From NCBI GenBank assembly GCA_000824805.1, contig CCNA01000001.1, positions 186,001-250,000 on the forward strand: 64,000 nucleotides of DNA, written 5' to 3'. The position numbers were made by a program, and so were the translations under genes. This DNA comes from Mesorhizobium sp. SOD10. GTDB taxonomy: Bacteria; Pseudomonadota; Alphaproteobacteria; Rhizobiales; Rhizobiaceae. Under the pieces are notes generated by a model that saw only the letters and a list, made by a program, of their open reading frames with translations, had not been told where the DNA came from and made no database searches. Shown piece by piece: positions 35,463-45,565 of this stretch; the first letter of the stretch is position 1, and each line of letters opens with the position of its first letter.

Positions 35463-37753
35463 ACCTTGAGCCCCGCCGCTGCCTCGCGCTCGGCCAGGCG
35501 GTAGATCTGGTCGCGTCCGCGCAGATAAGGATCCGGCCATTTCACGCCGCGGTCGCCAAGCGTCACCGCCGCATGCAGCGTCCAGTAGGGATCGGTGAGA
35601 TGCGGCCTGGCCAGCGCTACCAGGTCGGCGCGCCCGGCCATCAGGATCGAGTTGGCATGGTCGGGCTCATAGATGTTGCCGACCGCCATCGTCGCCATGC
35701 CGACCTCGTTGCGGATGCGGTCGGAGAACGGCGTCTGGAACATGCGGCCGTAAACCGGCTTGGCGGCGATGGTGGTCTGCCCGGCCGACACGTCGCAGAG
35801 ATCGACGCCGGCCTGATGCAGCAGCCTGGCGATCTCGACCGCGTCGGCCGGTGTCACGCCTTCGATGCCCACCCAGTCATTGGCCGAGATGCGCATCGAG
35901 ATCGGCTTCCCTGCCGGCCACACGGCCCGCACTGCGTGGAAGATCTCCAGCGGATAGCGCATGCGGTTCTCAAGTGAGCCGCCATACGCGTCGGTGCGCC
36001 TGTTGGTCAGCGGCGTGATGAAGGCGGAGAGCAAGTAGCCATGTGCGGCATGGATCTCCAGCATGTCGAAGCCGCAGCGCTCGGCCATCTGAGCCGAAGC
36101 GACGAACTGATCGCGCACCATGTCCATGTCCGCGCGGTCCATCGCCTTCGGCACCTGGTTCTGCGGCGACCATGGCACGGCCGACGGCGCCATCACCGGC
36201 CAGTTGCCGGAAGGCAGCGGCTCGTCTGTTCCTTCCCAGCCGAGACGGGTCGAACCCTTGGCGCCGGAATGGCCGATCTGGGCGCAGATTTTGGCCTCGG
36301 TCTCGGCATGGACGAAATCGACCAGCCGCTTCCACGCGACTTCATGCTCTGGTCTGTAAAAGCCGGGGCATCCGGGCGTGATGCGCCCCTCCGGGCTGAC
36401 GCAGGTCATCTCGATATAAACAAGTCCCGCGCCGCCCTTGGCTCGCTCGGCATAGTGGGCGAAATGCCAGTCGGTGGGGCAGCCGTCGACGGCCTTGTAC
36501 TGCGCCATCGGCGATACGACGATGCGGTTGGTGAGCGCCATGTCGCGCAGCCTGAACGGCGCGAACATCGGCGCGCGGCGTAAGCTGTTGCCGCCGGCGC
36601 CGGCCTTGCGCTGGAACCATTCCTCGGCGCCCGCCAGCCATTCGGCATCGCGCAGGCGAAGGTTCTCGTGGCTGATGCGCTGCGAGCGGGTGAGCAGCGA
36701 ATAGTTGAACTGAACTGGATCCAAACCGAGATATCGTTCGACTTCCTCGAACCATTCGAGTGAATTGCGCGCCGCCGACTGCAGCTTCAGCACCTCGGTG
36801 CGCCGCGCATCCTCGTATTTGTTGAAGGCCGCCTCGAGGTCGGGCTCGGACTCGACATAGTCGGCGAGCGCGACCGCGCTTTCGAGCGCCAGCTTGGTGC
36901 CGGAACCGATCGAGAAATGCGCCGATGCCGCCGCGTCGCCCATCAGTGCCAGGTTCTTGTAAGACCAGCGCTCGCACAGCACGCGCGGGAAGTTGATCCA
37001 GGCCGAACCTCTGATGTGGTTGGCATTGGTCATCAGCGGATGGCCGCCGAGATGCTTTGCAAAAATGCGCTCGCAGACGGCGATCGATTCCTGCTGCGTC
37101 ATCTGGCCGAAGCCGAAGGCAGCCCAGGTCTTTTCGCTGCATTCGACGATGAAGGTCGCGGTCTCGCTGTCGAACTGGTAGGCATGCGCCCACACCCAGC
37201 CATGCTCCGTCTTCTCGAAGATGAAGGTGAAGGCGTCGTCGAATTTTTGCGTGGTGCCGAGCCACACGAACTTGCACTTGCGGATGTCGATATCCGGCTT
37301 GAATACGTCGGCGAAGGCGGCGCGCGACTTCGAGTTCAACCCGTCGGCGGCGACCACCAGGTCGTGCGTTTCCATGAAGGGTTTGGGATCGGAAATCTCG
37401 GTCTCGAACATCATCTTGATGCCGAGTTCGCGCGCTCTGCGCTGCAGCAGGATCAGGAGCCGTTTGCGGCCGATGCCGCAGAAACCATGGCCGGTGGAAA
37501 CTGTGCGCACGCCGTCATGGATGACGGCGATGTCGTCCCAATAGGCAAAATGCTTCTTGATCCAGACCGCGCTGACCGGATCGTTCCTGGTCAGGTTCTC
37601 CAGCGTCTCTGCCGACAGCACCACGCCCCAGCCGAACGTGTCGTCGGGACGATTGCGCTCATAGACCGTCACCTCATGCGCGGCGTCGCGCAATTTCAGC
37701 GAAATGGCAAAATAGAGTCCGGCCGGACCGCCACCGAGAACCGCAACCTTCAT
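35459..37753 (-). CDS. Fused flavin monooxygenase/Old Yellow Enzyme: 2-aminobenzoyl-CoA monooxygenase/reductase type
   Basis: A 764-residue fusion. Residues 1-390 are an FAD hydroxylase ([14 protein letters not shown] at the N-terminus; [19 protein letters not shown] near residue 285). Residues 395-760 are an Old Yellow Enzyme domain ([51 protein letters not shown]). This two-domain order is that of Azoarcus evansii 2-aminobenzoyl-CoA monooxygenase/reductase, which hydroxylates and then reduces the aromatic ring of anthraniloyl-CoA. Databases often label it salicylyl-CoA 5-hydroxylase/oxidoreductase. It leads the SDR-MarR-ECH-ACAD-RidA run. Confidence 0.9.
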   Translation of the reverse strand: MKVAVLGGGPAGLYFAISLKLRDAAHEVTVYERNRPDDTFGWGVVLSAETLENLTRNDPVSAVWIKKHFAYWDDIAVIHDGVRTVSTGHGFCGIGRKRLLILLQRRARELGIKMMFETEISDPKPFMETHDLVVAADGLNSKSRAAFADVFKPDIDIRKCKFVWLGTTQKFDDAFTFIFEKTEHGWVWAHAYQFDSETATFIVECSEKTWAAFGFGQMTQQESIAVCERIFAKHLGGHPLMTNANHIRGSAWINFPRVLCERWSYKNLALMGDAAASAHFSIGSGTKLALESAVALADYVESEPDLEAAFNKYEDARRTEVLKLQSAARNSLEWFEEVERYLGLDPVQFNYSLLTRSQRISHENLRLRDAEWLAGAEEWFQRKAGAGGNSLRRAPMFAPFRLRDMALTNRIVVSPMAQYKAVDGCPTDWHFAHYAERAKGGAGLVYIEMTCVSPEGRITPGCPGFYRPEHEVAWKRLVDFVHAETEAKICAQIGHSGAKGSTRLGWEGTDEPLPSGNWPVMAPSAVPWSPQNQVPKAMDRADMDMVRDQFVASAQMAERCGFDMLEIHAAHGYLLSAFITPLTNRRTDAYGGSLENRMRYPLEIFHAVRAVWPAGKPISMRISANDWVGIEGVTPADAVEIARLLHQAGVDLCDVSAGQTTIAAKPVYGRMFQTPFSDRIRNEVGMATMAVGNIYEPDHANSILMAGRADLVALARPHLTDPYWTLHAAVTLGDRGVKWPDPYLRGRDQIYRLAEREAAAGLKV

Positions 37754-37773
37754 GCCTTGCGATCTCCTCTAGA

Positions 37774-37817
37774 GCAATTCCAGGAAAAGTGCGTAGCGGT
37801 TTTCCGTCCGGAATTGC
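37774..37817. repeat. Rhizobial palindromic element (GCAATTCC...GGAATTGC)
   Basis: GCAATTCCAGGAAAA and TTTTCCGTCCGGAATTGC flank a short GTGCGTAGCGG centre. It lies in the promoter gap before the monooxygenase/reductase gene. A decayed half copy is at 14764. Confidence 0.75.
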
Positions 37818-37895
37818 GTAAACTCCATAAGGTGTCGGAAGTCGCCGGCAAGGCCGGCGATCCCGATCGTCAGTATCGCGCCGGCGGGCATTTAT

Positions 37896-37907
37896 TTCAA
37901 GCTTGAA
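37896..37907. promoter_or_regulatory. Palindrome TTCAAGCTTGAA before the monooxygenase/reductase gene
   Basis: A perfect 12-bp palindrome, extended by outer T and G, lies about 145 bases before ATG 37753. It is a MarR-operator-like form and the operon encodes a MarR protein. Ten of 14 positions agree with the CTTTATGCTTAAAG site at 45462 in the divergent promoter. Confidence 0.5.
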
Positions 37908-37946
37908 GTTTCATAATTGAACGATTTGCGTCGGCGCGTTGGTTCT

Positions 37947-38546
37947 TCACTTGGTCGGATCCTTCGGGCTCCACAGGACCGTCTCGGCGCCCTTCTCATA
38001 GGCCATGCCTTCGGGATAGCTGATGGCTTCAAGCTGCAGGCCCCAGGGCGCCTGGAAATAGAGGATGGTCTGCCCGGCCGCCGGCCCTTCCTTCACCGGC
38101 AGCGGTCCCATCCTGGTCTTCACGCCCTTGGCTTCGAGATAGGTCTTCGCCGCGGCGACATCGTCGACATAGAAGGCGATGTGGAAGCCGCCGATATCGC
38201 TGTTCTTCGGCTTCAGGTCCTTTTGGTCGGGCGCGGTGTATTTGAACAGCTCTATGTTCGATCCATAGCCGCAGCGCACCATGGTGATCTCCTCGATCAC
38301 CGCCTTCGGATCGACGCCGAGCAGGTCCTGCATAAAAGTGCCTTTGTCGTCGGCGAACGGCCCGAAGGACATTGCCTGCTTGCAGCCGACGACATTGGTG
38401 AAGAAGTCGACGGCCTGCTTCATGTCGGGCACGGTGATGCCGGTATGGTCATGCCCGCGCATGCCGGGGATCGAATCCGCTGAAGCCGCTCCCATTGCGC
38501 CGAACAAGGAAGCTGCGAAGACCGCTGCCTGGGTTGCGTATTTCAT
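37947..38546 (-). CDS. Exported VOC (glyoxalase-fold) protein
   Basis: A 199-residue VOC protein with a Sec signal peptide (MKYATQAAVFAASLFGAMGAASA, then DSIPG). Two VOC half-motifs are visible: HDHTGITVPDMKQAVDFFTNVVG and GGFHIAFYVDDVAAAKTYLEAKGV, ending in YFQAPWGLQLEAISYP. VOC enzymes are nearly always cytoplasmic, so a periplasmic one is unusual. It lies between the ABC importer and the monooxygenase operon, 80 bases after the last ATPase gene. Function unknown; binding or opening of an aromatic substrate in the periplasm is possible. Confidence 0.85.
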   Translation of the reverse strand: MKYATQAAVFAASLFGAMGAASADSIPGMRGHDHTGITVPDMKQAVDFFTNVVGCKQAMSFGPFADDKGTFMQDLLGVDPKAVIEEITMVRCGYGSNIELFKYTAPDQKDLKPKNSDIGGFHIAFYVDDVAAAKTYLEAKGVKTRMGPLPVKEGPAAGQTILYFQAPWGLQLEAISYPEGMAYEKGAETVLWSPKDPTK

Positions 38547-38626
38547 GTCACCCTCCATTGGCGGGCTGACTTGTCGTCGCGCACATCCGAGGCCCGCTGG
38601 TCGGCGTGCGGATATCGAAGCTCAAT

Positions 38627-39451
38627 TCATGCCGGCGCTTTCGGCTTCAGCCAGTCGGCGTCGATCTCGGGCAGCGGAATGGCGGCGAGCAGGTCGCGCG
38701 TATAGGCTTCCTTCGGATTGTCGAACAGCGCGTCGGTGGCGCTTGCCTCGACGATCCTGCCTTCGCGCATGACGATAACCTGCTGGCAGAGCCGCCGGAT
38801 CACCGACAAATCGTGGCTGATGAAGGCGACCGTCAGGCCCATCTCGGCCGCGAGTTTTTCCAGCAGCGTCAGGATCTGCGCCTGCGTCGAGACGTCAAGG
38901 CCGGAGACGATCTCGTCGGCCAGCACGAATTTCGGCGACAGCGCGAGCGCCCGCGCGATGCCGACGCGCTGCCTTTGTCCGCCCGACAGCTCGTGGCGGT
39001 AGCGGCTGGCGAAAGTTTGCGGCAGACCGACACGGTGCAGGGCTTCCGCGACGCGCTCCTTCAGCCGGTCGCCAAGCCCGTTCTGCCGCAAGGGGGCTGC
39101 GATGATGTTGAAGATCGTATGACGCGGATTGAGCGACGACATCGGGTCCTGGAAGATCATCTGCAGGTCGCGGCGCAGCGGCCTCAGCTCTCCCTCCGAA
39201 AGATGGCCGATGTCGCGCCCCTCGAAGGCGATCGCGCCGGCGCTCGGTTCGAGCAGCCGAACCAGTGCGCGGCCGAGCGTCGATTTGCCCGAGCCGGACT
39301 CGCCGACGATGCCGGTGACCGATCCTTTGGGAAGATCGAAGTCCAGCCCTTTCAGGATTTCGGCCAGCGGCGCTCGGCCGACCAGCGGCTTGCGCGTCAT
39401 GTCGGGCAGCGCCACCTTCAGCCCGCGCACGGAAAACAGCGGCTCAGCCAT
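38627..39451 (-). CDS. Peptide-type ABC transporter ATPase, DppF/OppF-like
   Basis: A 274-residue ABC ATPase: Walker A GESGSGKST, FQDPMSSLNPRHT, signature LSGGQRQRVGIA, Walker B FVLADEIVSGLD. The Walker B lacks the usual proline after Glu (DEI). Start 39451 overlaps the stop of the preceding ATPase gene by eight bases. It is the last gene of the importer run. Confidence 0.94.
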   Translation of the reverse strand: MAEPLFSVRGLKVALPDMTRKPLVGRAPLAEILKGLDFDLPKGSVTGIVGESGSGKSTLGRALVRLLEPSAGAIAFEGRDIGHLSEGELRPLRRDLQMIFQDPMSSLNPRHTIFNIIAAPLRQNGLGDRLKERVAEALHRVGLPQTFASRYRHELSGGQRQRVGIARALALSPKFVLADEIVSGLDVSTQAQILTLLEKLAAEMGLTVAFISHDLSVIRRLCQQVIVMREGRIVEASATDALFDNPKEAYTRDLLAAIPLPEIDADWLKPKAPA

Positions 39452-40334
39452 GGCCGGGCCTCCAGTCCTTGTCGGCGGCGGCGATTTCGGCCTTGAGCCC
39501 GGCAAGCACGCTCTCGTCCACCGGCTTCAGCGATGTGTAGGGATCGGTATAGCGGGGCGTCGCCGCGATTAGCGCCTGCGTGTAGGGATGCTGCGGCGCC
39601 GCGAAGAGCTGCGCGGTCTCTGCTTCCTCGACCATCTTGCCGGCATAGAGCACCGACACTTTCTGGCTTATCTTTGCGACGACGCCGAGATCGTGGGTCA
39701 CGAACAGGATCGCCGTGCCGTGGTCGCGCTGCAGCTGCGCGATGAGGCGCAGGATCTGTTTCTGCACCGTCACGTCGAGCGCCGTCGTCGGCTCGTCGGC
39801 GACGATCAGCCTCGGTTCCGCCGCGAAGGCCGCCGCGATCAGCACGCGCTGGCGCATGCCGCCGGACAATTCATGCGGATAGCTTTTCAGCACGCGTTCC
39901 GGGTCGCGGATCTGCACCTCGTCGAGCAACTGACGGATGCGCTTGTCGGCCCTTTCGCCGCTCCAGCCGAGGATGCGCACCAGCCTGTCGGTCATCTGCG
40001 CGCCGATGCGGCGCGACGGGTTGAGCGCGGTCAGCGGATCCTGCGGGATCAGCGCGGTGCGCGCGCCGATCAGGGTCCGCCGCGCCTTGGCGTCGAGCCG
40101 GCCGAGGTCGTCGCCCTCGATCAGCATCTCCCCTTCGACGATGCGCACGCTTTTCGGCAGCACGCCGAGCACCGCCTTGCCGATCATCGTCTTGCCGGCG
40201 CCGCTTTCGCCGACCAGCGCGCGCACCTCGCCCGGCTGCACGCTGAGCGACACGGAGCGCAACACGCGCTGGCCGTTGGGCAGCACAGCGCTCAAGCGGC
40301 GGATGTCGAGGCATGGTTTCATATTGGCGCTCAT
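39444..40334 (-). CDS. Peptide-type ABC transporter ATPase, DppD/OppD-like
   Basis: A 296-residue ABC ATPase: Walker [23 protein letters not shown], signature [12 protein letters not shown], Walker [14 protein letters not shown]-loop FVTHD. The start at 40334 overlaps the permease stop as ATGA; the open frame upstream is a shadow of the permease gene. Confidence 0.94.
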   Translation of the reverse strand: MSANMKPCLDIRRLSAVLPNGQRVLRSVSLSVQPGEVRALVGESGAGKTMIGKAVLGVLPKSVRIVEGEMLIEGDDLGRLDAKARRTLIGARTALIPQDPLTALNPSRRIGAQMTDRLVRILGWSGERADKRIRQLLDEVQIRDPERVLKSYPHELSGGMRQRVLIAAAFAAEPRLIVADEPTTALDVTVQKQILRLIAQLQRDHGTAILFVTHDLGVVAKISQKVSVLYAGKMVEEAETAQLFAAPQHPYTQALIAATPRYTDPYTSLKPVDESVLAGLKAEIAAADKDWRPGHG

Positions 40335-41179
40335 CGCAGCACCGGATCGAAGTGCGCCTTCAGCGCTTCGCCGAATTGGCTGAACGAGAGCACGGTGAGG
40401 ATCAGCGTGATCAGCGGGAACACCAGCACCCACCAGGCCTGATGGATCGACAGCCGTCCCTCGGCGATGATGCTGCCCCAGGTCGGATCGTCGGTCGAGA
40501 TCGACAGGTTGACGAAGGACAGGATCGCTTCGACGATGACGGCGATGCCCATTTCGAGCGACAGGAGCGCCACCACCGACGGCAGCACATTGGGCAGCAC
40601 TTCGCGCAGCATGATGCCAATGCGGCCATAGCCGGCGATGCGCGCGCTCTCGACATAATCCATGCGGGCCTGGCTCATCGCCTCGGCGCGGATCACCCGG
40701 CAGAAGCGCGTCCAGTCGATGATCGCAATGGCGAGAATGACGGAGCTCAGGCCGGTGCCGAGCACGGCGACCAAAAGAATCGCGAATAGCACAGGCGGGA
40801 AGGCCATCCAGACGTCGACTACACGCGAGATGATGCGGTCGGCCCAGCCGCCGAAATAGCCGGCGATCAGGCCGAGCGCCGAGCCGATGAGGCAGGCGGA
40901 CGTCGCCGCCGCGAAGGCAACGATGAAGGCGATGCGGCCGCCGAAGATCAGCCGCGACAGCAGGTCCCGCCCCAGGCTGTCGGTGCCCAGCCAATAGCCG
41001 GGTTCGGCACCGTCCAGCCAGAAAGGCGGCAGCCGCTCCAGCATCAGGTCCTGAGCCAGCGGATCCTGCGGCGCGACCATCGGCGCGAAGATGGCCGCGA
41101 GCAGCGCCAGCAGAAGCCAGCCGCCGGCCAGCCATAGCCTCGGGCTCAAGCCGCGTCGGGGGATGCGCGCCTCATCCAT
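40331..41179 (-). CDS. Peptide-type ABC transporter permease, DppC-like
   Basis: A 282-residue permease with the DppC segment GTDSLGRDLLSRLIFGGR near residue 75 and EAA loop ESARIAGYGRIGIMLREVLPN. Start at 41179 overlaps the upstream permease stop by eight bases. It pairs with the next gene upstream to form the channel. Confidence 0.94.
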   Translation of the reverse strand: MDEARIPRRGLSPRLWLAGGWLLLALLAAIFAPMVAPQDPLAQDLMLERLPPFWLDGAEPGYWLGTDSLGRDLLSRLIFGGRIAFIVAFAAATSACLIGSALGLIAGYFGGWADRIISRVVDVWMAFPPVLFAILLVAVLGTGLSSVILAIAIIDWTRFCRVIRAEAMSQARMDYVESARIAGYGRIGIMLREVLPNVLPSVVALLSLEMGIAVIVEAILSFVNLSISTDDPTWGSIIAEGRLSIHQAWWVLVFPLITLILTVLSFSQFGEALKAHFDPVLR

Positions 41180-42179
41180 GGCGCAGCCTCGGATTGAGCA
41201 GCGCATACATCATGTCGACGGCGAGGTTGATCAGCACGAAGAGCAGCGCGAAGACCAGCACGATGCCCTGGATCAGCGGCAGGTCGCGGTTGATGACGGC
41301 ATCGATCGCCATGTTGCCGAGGCCCTCATAGGAGAACAGCCGCTCGACGATGACGGTGCCGCCGATCAGGAAGGTGAACTGCACGCCGACCAGCGTCAGC
41401 GTCGGCAGCGCCGCGTTCTTTAGCGCCTCGCGCAGGATCACCTGCGTCTCGGAAAAACCCTTCACGCGCGCCAGCACGACATAGTCGAGGTCGAGCACTT
41501 CCTTCAGCGACTGTTTCAAGAGCTGGGCGATGATCGCCGCCAGCGGCAGCGCCAGCGCAACGGCCGGCATCAGCATGTGCTTGATGAGGTCCCAGGTGAG
41601 ATCGAAGCGAAGCCTCAGAATGCTTTCGGCGAGATAGAACTGGGTGGCGAAGGGCAAATCGAGCTGCGGCGACACCCGGCCTGAAATGTCGAAGACGGGC
41701 ACCAGCACGCCGAACAACAGGATCAGCACCAGCCCCCACAGGAAATCGGGAATGGAGAGCGTCGCGCCGCTTACGATGTCGATGCCGGCTTCGATTGCCG
41801 CGCCGCGCCAGCGCGCGCCGAGGATCGCGGCGGTAGTGCCGATCGCGATCGCCATCAGCAGCGCCACGGTCGCAAGCTCCAGCGTCGCCGGCAGCCGGTT
41901 GAAGACGAGGCCGAGCACGTCCTGGCGCAAGGATATCGACGTGCCGAAATTCCCATGCAGCACGCCGCCGAGCCAGATGAAGAACTGCTGCACGATTCCC
42001 TTGTCCAGCCCATAGAGCGCGCGCAGCCGAGCGATGTCGTCGTCGCTGGCGCCGGGCGGCAGCATCATCGCGATCGGGTCGCCGGGCGCGACGCGGATGA
42101 CGACGAAGACGACGACGGCGACGCCGAAAAGCGTCACCAGCATCGTCGACAGACGAACAAGAAATCTCTGCAGCAGCAT
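41172..42179 (-). CDS. Peptide-type ABC transporter permease, DppB-like
   Basis: A 335-residue permease with the DppB-type start LLQRFLVRLSTMLVTLFGVAVVVF, the periplasmic RVAPGDPIAMML segment and EAA loop LARVKGFSETQVILREALKN. It begins 70 bases after the binding-protein stop. Confidence 0.94.
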   Translation of the reverse strand: MLLQRFLVRLSTMLVTLFGVAVVVFVVIRVAPGDPIAMMLPPGASDDDIARLRALYGLDKGIVQQFFIWLGGVLHGNFGTSISLRQDVLGLVFNRLPATLELATVALLMAIAIGTTAAILGARWRGAAIEAGIDIVSGATLSIPDFLWGLVLILLFGVLVPVFDISGRVSPQLDLPFATQFYLAESILRLRFDLTWDLIKHMLMPAVALALPLAAIIAQLLKQSLKEVLDLDYVVLARVKGFSETQVILREALKNAALPTLTLVGVQFTFLIGGTVIVERLFSYEGLGNMAIDAVINRDLPLIQGIVLVFALLFVLINLAVDMMYALLNPRLRHG

Positions 42180-42249
42180 GCGCCCATATGTCCGGATGAA
42201 AATGCGCGCCGTCTTGCGAACGGCGCGCGTGGCAATCCAAGACCGGTGA

Positions 42250-43779
42250 TCAGGCGGCCGGGGTCATCAGCGCCGGCAGCAGCGCGCCGGACACATGCTG
42301 CACGACATTGACCTTCTTCGAATGCACGATCGGTTGCGCATACTGGATCAGTGGCAGCACATAGGCCTGCTCGGCGATGTATTTGTCGACGGCCTTCCAG
42401 CCGGCGATGCGCTTGGCCTCATCCTTCTCGCCCCAGAGCGGCCCGATCTTGGCATCGAGATCGTCCGTCTTCCAGGACGAGTGCGGCGACGGTCCGAACA
42501 TGGCGAAGCCCGTCGAGGTGGTCGGGTCGCCGATCGAGTTGCCCCAATTGTAGAAGGCGGCCGGCGCCAGCTTGTGCGCGGCGCGCAGCTCGTAATGCTT
42601 GGCGATCTCGTAGACCTCGATCTCGGCCTCGATGCCGACCTTGCGCCACATGCCTACGATCGCCTGCACCATCTCATAATCCTTGGGCTTGAAACCCTTG
42701 GTGGTCTGGATGGTGAACTTGGCCGGTTTCTTCGTCGAATAGCCGGAGGCGGCGAGCAACTCCTTGGCCTTGTCCGGATTGTGCTCGACCTTGATCGACG
42801 GATCGAAGGCCGCGTATTCCGGCGTCTCCAGCGTGTCGATCGGCTGGCCGTAGCCGCGCAGCAGCCGCTTGACGAGAAGTTCCTTATCCACCGCCATCAC
42901 GGCCGCCTGCCGGACGTTCTTGTCGAGCATCGCGTCCTTGTTGTTGAAGAAGATCATGCCGATATCGGAGACGTTCTTGATCGAGCCGGCCAACCCGTCC
43001 TTGGCGATCAGTCGGTCATATTCCTCGTAAGGAATTTCAAGCGTCACCTGCGAGGAGCCGGATTCGATCTCCGCGACGCGGCTCGCCGCGTCGGTGACGA
43101 ACTTGATCGTCACATTCTCGAAGGCGGGCTTCGTGCCCCAATAGTGCGGATTGGCCTTGAGCTGCAGGAAGGCGTTGCGCTCGAACTTGTCGACCATATA
43201 AGGGCCGGTGCCGATCGGCGCCTTTTCGAAGCCGTCCGCGCCGACCTTCTCGTAATAGGCCTTGGGCAGGATGTAGCCGGTCAGGAACGACATCCACTTG
43301 AAGTAGACCGGGTCGAACTGCACGACGTCGCCGGTGATCTTGTTGCCGTCGATCTTGAAATTATTGACGTTCTTCCAGACGAACTGGATCGGGTTGCCGG
43401 TCTTCTCGTCGCCGGCCCGCTGCAGCGACCACACCACGTCCTCCGCCGTGAAGGGCGTGCCGTCATGCCATTTCACGCCGTCGCGCACCGTCATCATCAC
43501 CTTGGTGCGGTCGTCGTTCCAGCCCCATTCGGTTAGCAGTCCGGGCGTGAAGGAGAGGTCCGGCTTCTGGCCGATGATCTGGTCGAACACCGACTGATAA
43601 AGGCCCTGGATGGTCGGGTTCACCGCCGAGGGCCCGGTCGTCGGGTCCCAGGAGGGCAGGTTGACATTGTAGGCGATGGTAAGCTCATCCGCCGCCTTTG
43701 CCGCCCTCGGCAGACCGAGCGTGGCAGCACCCAGCGCCGCGGCGCCATATCCAAGCAAGTCACGTCTGTTGATGGTCAT
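42250..43779 (-). CDS. ABC transporter substrate-binding protein, peptide/nickel family 5, Tat-exported
   Basis: A 509-residue family 5 binding protein. The N-terminus MTINRRDLLGYGAAALGAATLG is a twin-arginine signal, unusual for this family but common for rhizobial members. Internal signatures are DGTPFTAEDVVWSLQR and APIGTGPYMVDKFE. In a catabolic cluster it may bind an aromatic or indolic compound rather than a peptide. It lies 91 bases after the FAD oxidoreductase gene and GGGAA precedes the ATG. Confidence 0.93.
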   Translation of the reverse strand: MTINRRDLLGYGAAALGAATLGLPRAAKAADELTIAYNVNLPSWDPTTGPSAVNPTIQGLYQSVFDQIIGQKPDLSFTPGLLTEWGWNDDRTKVMMTVRDGVKWHDGTPFTAEDVVWSLQRAGDEKTGNPIQFVWKNVNNFKIDGNKITGDVVQFDPVYFKWMSFLTGYILPKAYYEKVGADGFEKAPIGTGPYMVDKFERNAFLQLKANPHYWGTKPAFENVTIKFVTDAASRVAEIESGSSQVTLEIPYEEYDRLIAKDGLAGSIKNVSDIGMIFFNNKDAMLDKNVRQAAVMAVDKELLVKRLLRGYGQPIDTLETPEYAAFDPSIKVEHNPDKAKELLAASGYSTKKPAKFTIQTTKGFKPKDYEMVQAIVGMWRKVGIEAEIEVYEIAKHYELRAAHKLAPAAFYNWGNSIGDPTTSTGFAMFGPSPHSSWKTDDLDAKIGPLWGEKDEAKRIAGWKAVDKYIAEQAYVLPLIQYAQPIVHSKKVNVVQHVSGALLPALMTPAA

Positions 43780-43870
43780 GGTCGTTCCCCTTGTTGGTTG
43801 TCATTTGTCCGCGCGGCGGTTTCGTTCGGTGGTGGGCATCCGCGCCTTGTCCATCCCGGAATTGTTCGGC

Positions 43871-45445
43871 TCAACTTCCTCCCAACTGTTGGGCGAGCAT
43901 ATAGCCGGAGCCCGCGCCCGTGCCGGCGCCCGGCCATGTCGCAGCGCCGGTCAAGTACAGGTTGGCGACCGGCGTGTTCCAGCGCGCGAAGCCGCGCACC
44001 GGGCGGAAGAGGAAATTCTGCGCCAGATGATGGCTGCCGCAGATCTGGTCGCCACCGACGAGGTTCGGGTTCTCGCGCTCGAGGTCGAGCGGCGAGAAAA
44101 TCGCGCGGCCAAGGATTTTTTGGCGCAGGCCCGGCGCAGAGCTTTCGATGATGTCGAGCACGCGCTCGGCATAGGCGTCCTTGACGACGTCCCAGTGAGC
44201 GGGCGCGATCTTGCCCGCGGCATCGCCAAGGATCTCCGACGGCAGCATGCGCACCTGCACCCACAGCACATGCTTGCTTTGCGGCGCGCGCGACGGATCG
44301 ACGACCGTCGGCTGGCCGACGACGAGCACGGGTTGGTCGGGCAGCAGCCCGGCGATCGCCTGCTGGTAGACCCGCGACATGGCGTCGAGCGACGGCGCCA
44401 GATGCACATAGGCGAATTGGCGAAGCTCCGCGCCCGCGCTCCAGTCCGGCAGGTCGTCCAGCGCCAGATGGATCATCATCGTGCCCGGCGCATGGCGGAA
44501 TGTCTTCATCGCCGCGTCGAAGCCGCCGTCGCCTGAGCCATTGGGCAGCAGCTTGCCCGGCAGCGCTCTCGGCGCGACGCCGGCAATGACGGCCTTGCGC
44601 GCGACATGGGTTTCACCGGATGCCAGCCGCACCCCGGTCGCCTTGCCGCCGGAAACCGTGATCTCGGCGACATCCGCCCCGGTCGTGATCTGGCCGCCGG
44701 CCGCCTTCACCATGCCGACCAGCGCGCGGATGATGGTGTCGGCGCCTCCTTTGCCCAGCACCATGCCGAAACTCTGGTTGGCCATCGATTCCAGGTAGGG
44801 GAACACAGCACCCCCGGCGGTGTCGGGCGAGAAGTCGAGATGCATGCCCCAGGCCGCGAGCGTCGTGCGCACATGCGGCGTCTCGAAATTTTCCTCCAGC
44901 CACGCGCGCGGCGATGACAGCAGCAATCGAGCCGTATCGAGCGCGCCGGCTATGCCTTTCCTGCGCCACAGGTTCCAGGCCGTACCGGCCAGCGCCCTTG
45001 CGCTCATCGGCGAACCCAGCAGCCGGAACAGGTGCTGGGCCTCGCCAGGGAAACCGCCGACCAGACGGCGCCACGTGGCCGCGTCCGCCGCCGAGAAGGC
45101 GGCGAGCCGCGAGACGGTCTTTTCCAGATCATTGCTGACGCCGAACCATTTGCCGTCCGGGAAGACGCTTGCGAAACAGTCCGCCACGGGCGCGAATTCC
45201 AGTCCGTGGCTTTTCAATTCATTTGCATATTTTCGGTGGAAGGCGGAGCCGGCGAAGAGGCTCAAATTCATCGCGCCGAAATCGTGCCGGAAGCCGGGAA
45301 GCGTGTATTCGGCGGTCCGCACCGCGCCGCCGATCGCCTTGCTGCGCTCAAAAACCGCTATTTTCCAGCCTTTGAGCGCCAAATGCGCGGCGCATGCCAG
45401 ACTGTTGTGGCCTGCCCCGACAAAGATGGCGTCGAACTCGCTCAC
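43871..45445 (-). CDS. FAD-dependent oxidoreductase of the phytoene-desaturase-like family (copy A)
   Basis: A 524-residue flavoprotein. The dinucleotide motif is FVGAGHNSLACAAHLALKG with the following ERSKAIGGAVRTAEY, and the C-terminal FAD contact is TGAATWPGAGTGAGSGYMLA. I start it at GTG 45445 (MSEFDAIFVGAG); a TTG at 45457 adds four residues. It is a distant paralogue of the protein at 46376-47947, and the two genes flank the cyclase on opposite strands. The reaction is not known; dehydrogenation of an indolic or oxindole intermediate is a guess. Confidence 0.87.
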   Translation of the reverse strand: MSEFDAIFVGAGHNSLACAAHLALKGWKIAVFERSKAIGGAVRTAEYTLPGFRHDFGAMNLSLFAGSAFHRKYANELKSHGLEFAPVADCFASVFPDGKWFGVSNDLEKTVSRLAAFSAADAATWRRLVGGFPGEAQHLFRLLGSPMSARALAGTAWNLWRRKGIAGALDTARLLLSSPRAWLEENFETPHVRTTLAAWGMHLDFSPDTAGGAVFPYLESMANQSFGMVLGKGGADTIIRALVGMVKAAGGQITTGADVAEITVSGGKATGVRLASGETHVARKAVIAGVAPRALPGKLLPNGSGDGGFDAAMKTFRHAPGTMMIHLALDDLPDWSAGAELRQFAYVHLAPSLDAMSRVYQQAIAGLLPDQPVLVVGQPTVVDPSRAPQSKHVLWVQVRMLPSEILGDAAGKIAPAHWDVVKDAYAERVLDIIESSAPGLRQKILGRAIFSPLDLERENPNLVGGDQICGSHHLAQNFLFRPVRGFARWNTPVANLYLTGAATWPGAGTGAGSGYMLAQQLGGS

Positions 45446-45461
45446 GCCCCGCCCCAAAATG

Positions 45462-45475
45462 CTTTATGCTTAAAG
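45462..45475. promoter_or_regulatory. Inverted repeat in the divergent promoter of the catabolic locus
   Basis: CTTTA-TGCT-TAAAG is a perfect 5-bp inverted repeat in the 120-bp gap between the divergent FAD oxidoreductase and cyclase genes. A second imperfect pair, AATTGCA-GA-TGCATAT, follows at about 45479-45492. Both suit MarR-type dimers; both promoters of the locus must lie in 45446-45565. Confidence 0.45.
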
Positions 45476-45565
45476 ATAATTGCAGATGCATATGTTTTCG
45501 TCTAGTAGGTATATTAAGGGCCGCAACGAGCCTTGATGATCACGAACTGGAGGGAACGAAAGACC

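Noticed and set aside
35459..37753. Annotation as salicylyl-CoA 5-hydroxylase
   Set aside because: The fused Old Yellow Enzyme domain is the mark of 2-aminobenzoyl-CoA monooxygenase/reductase, and the neighbours fit ring reduction followed by beta-oxidation rather than a gentisate route.
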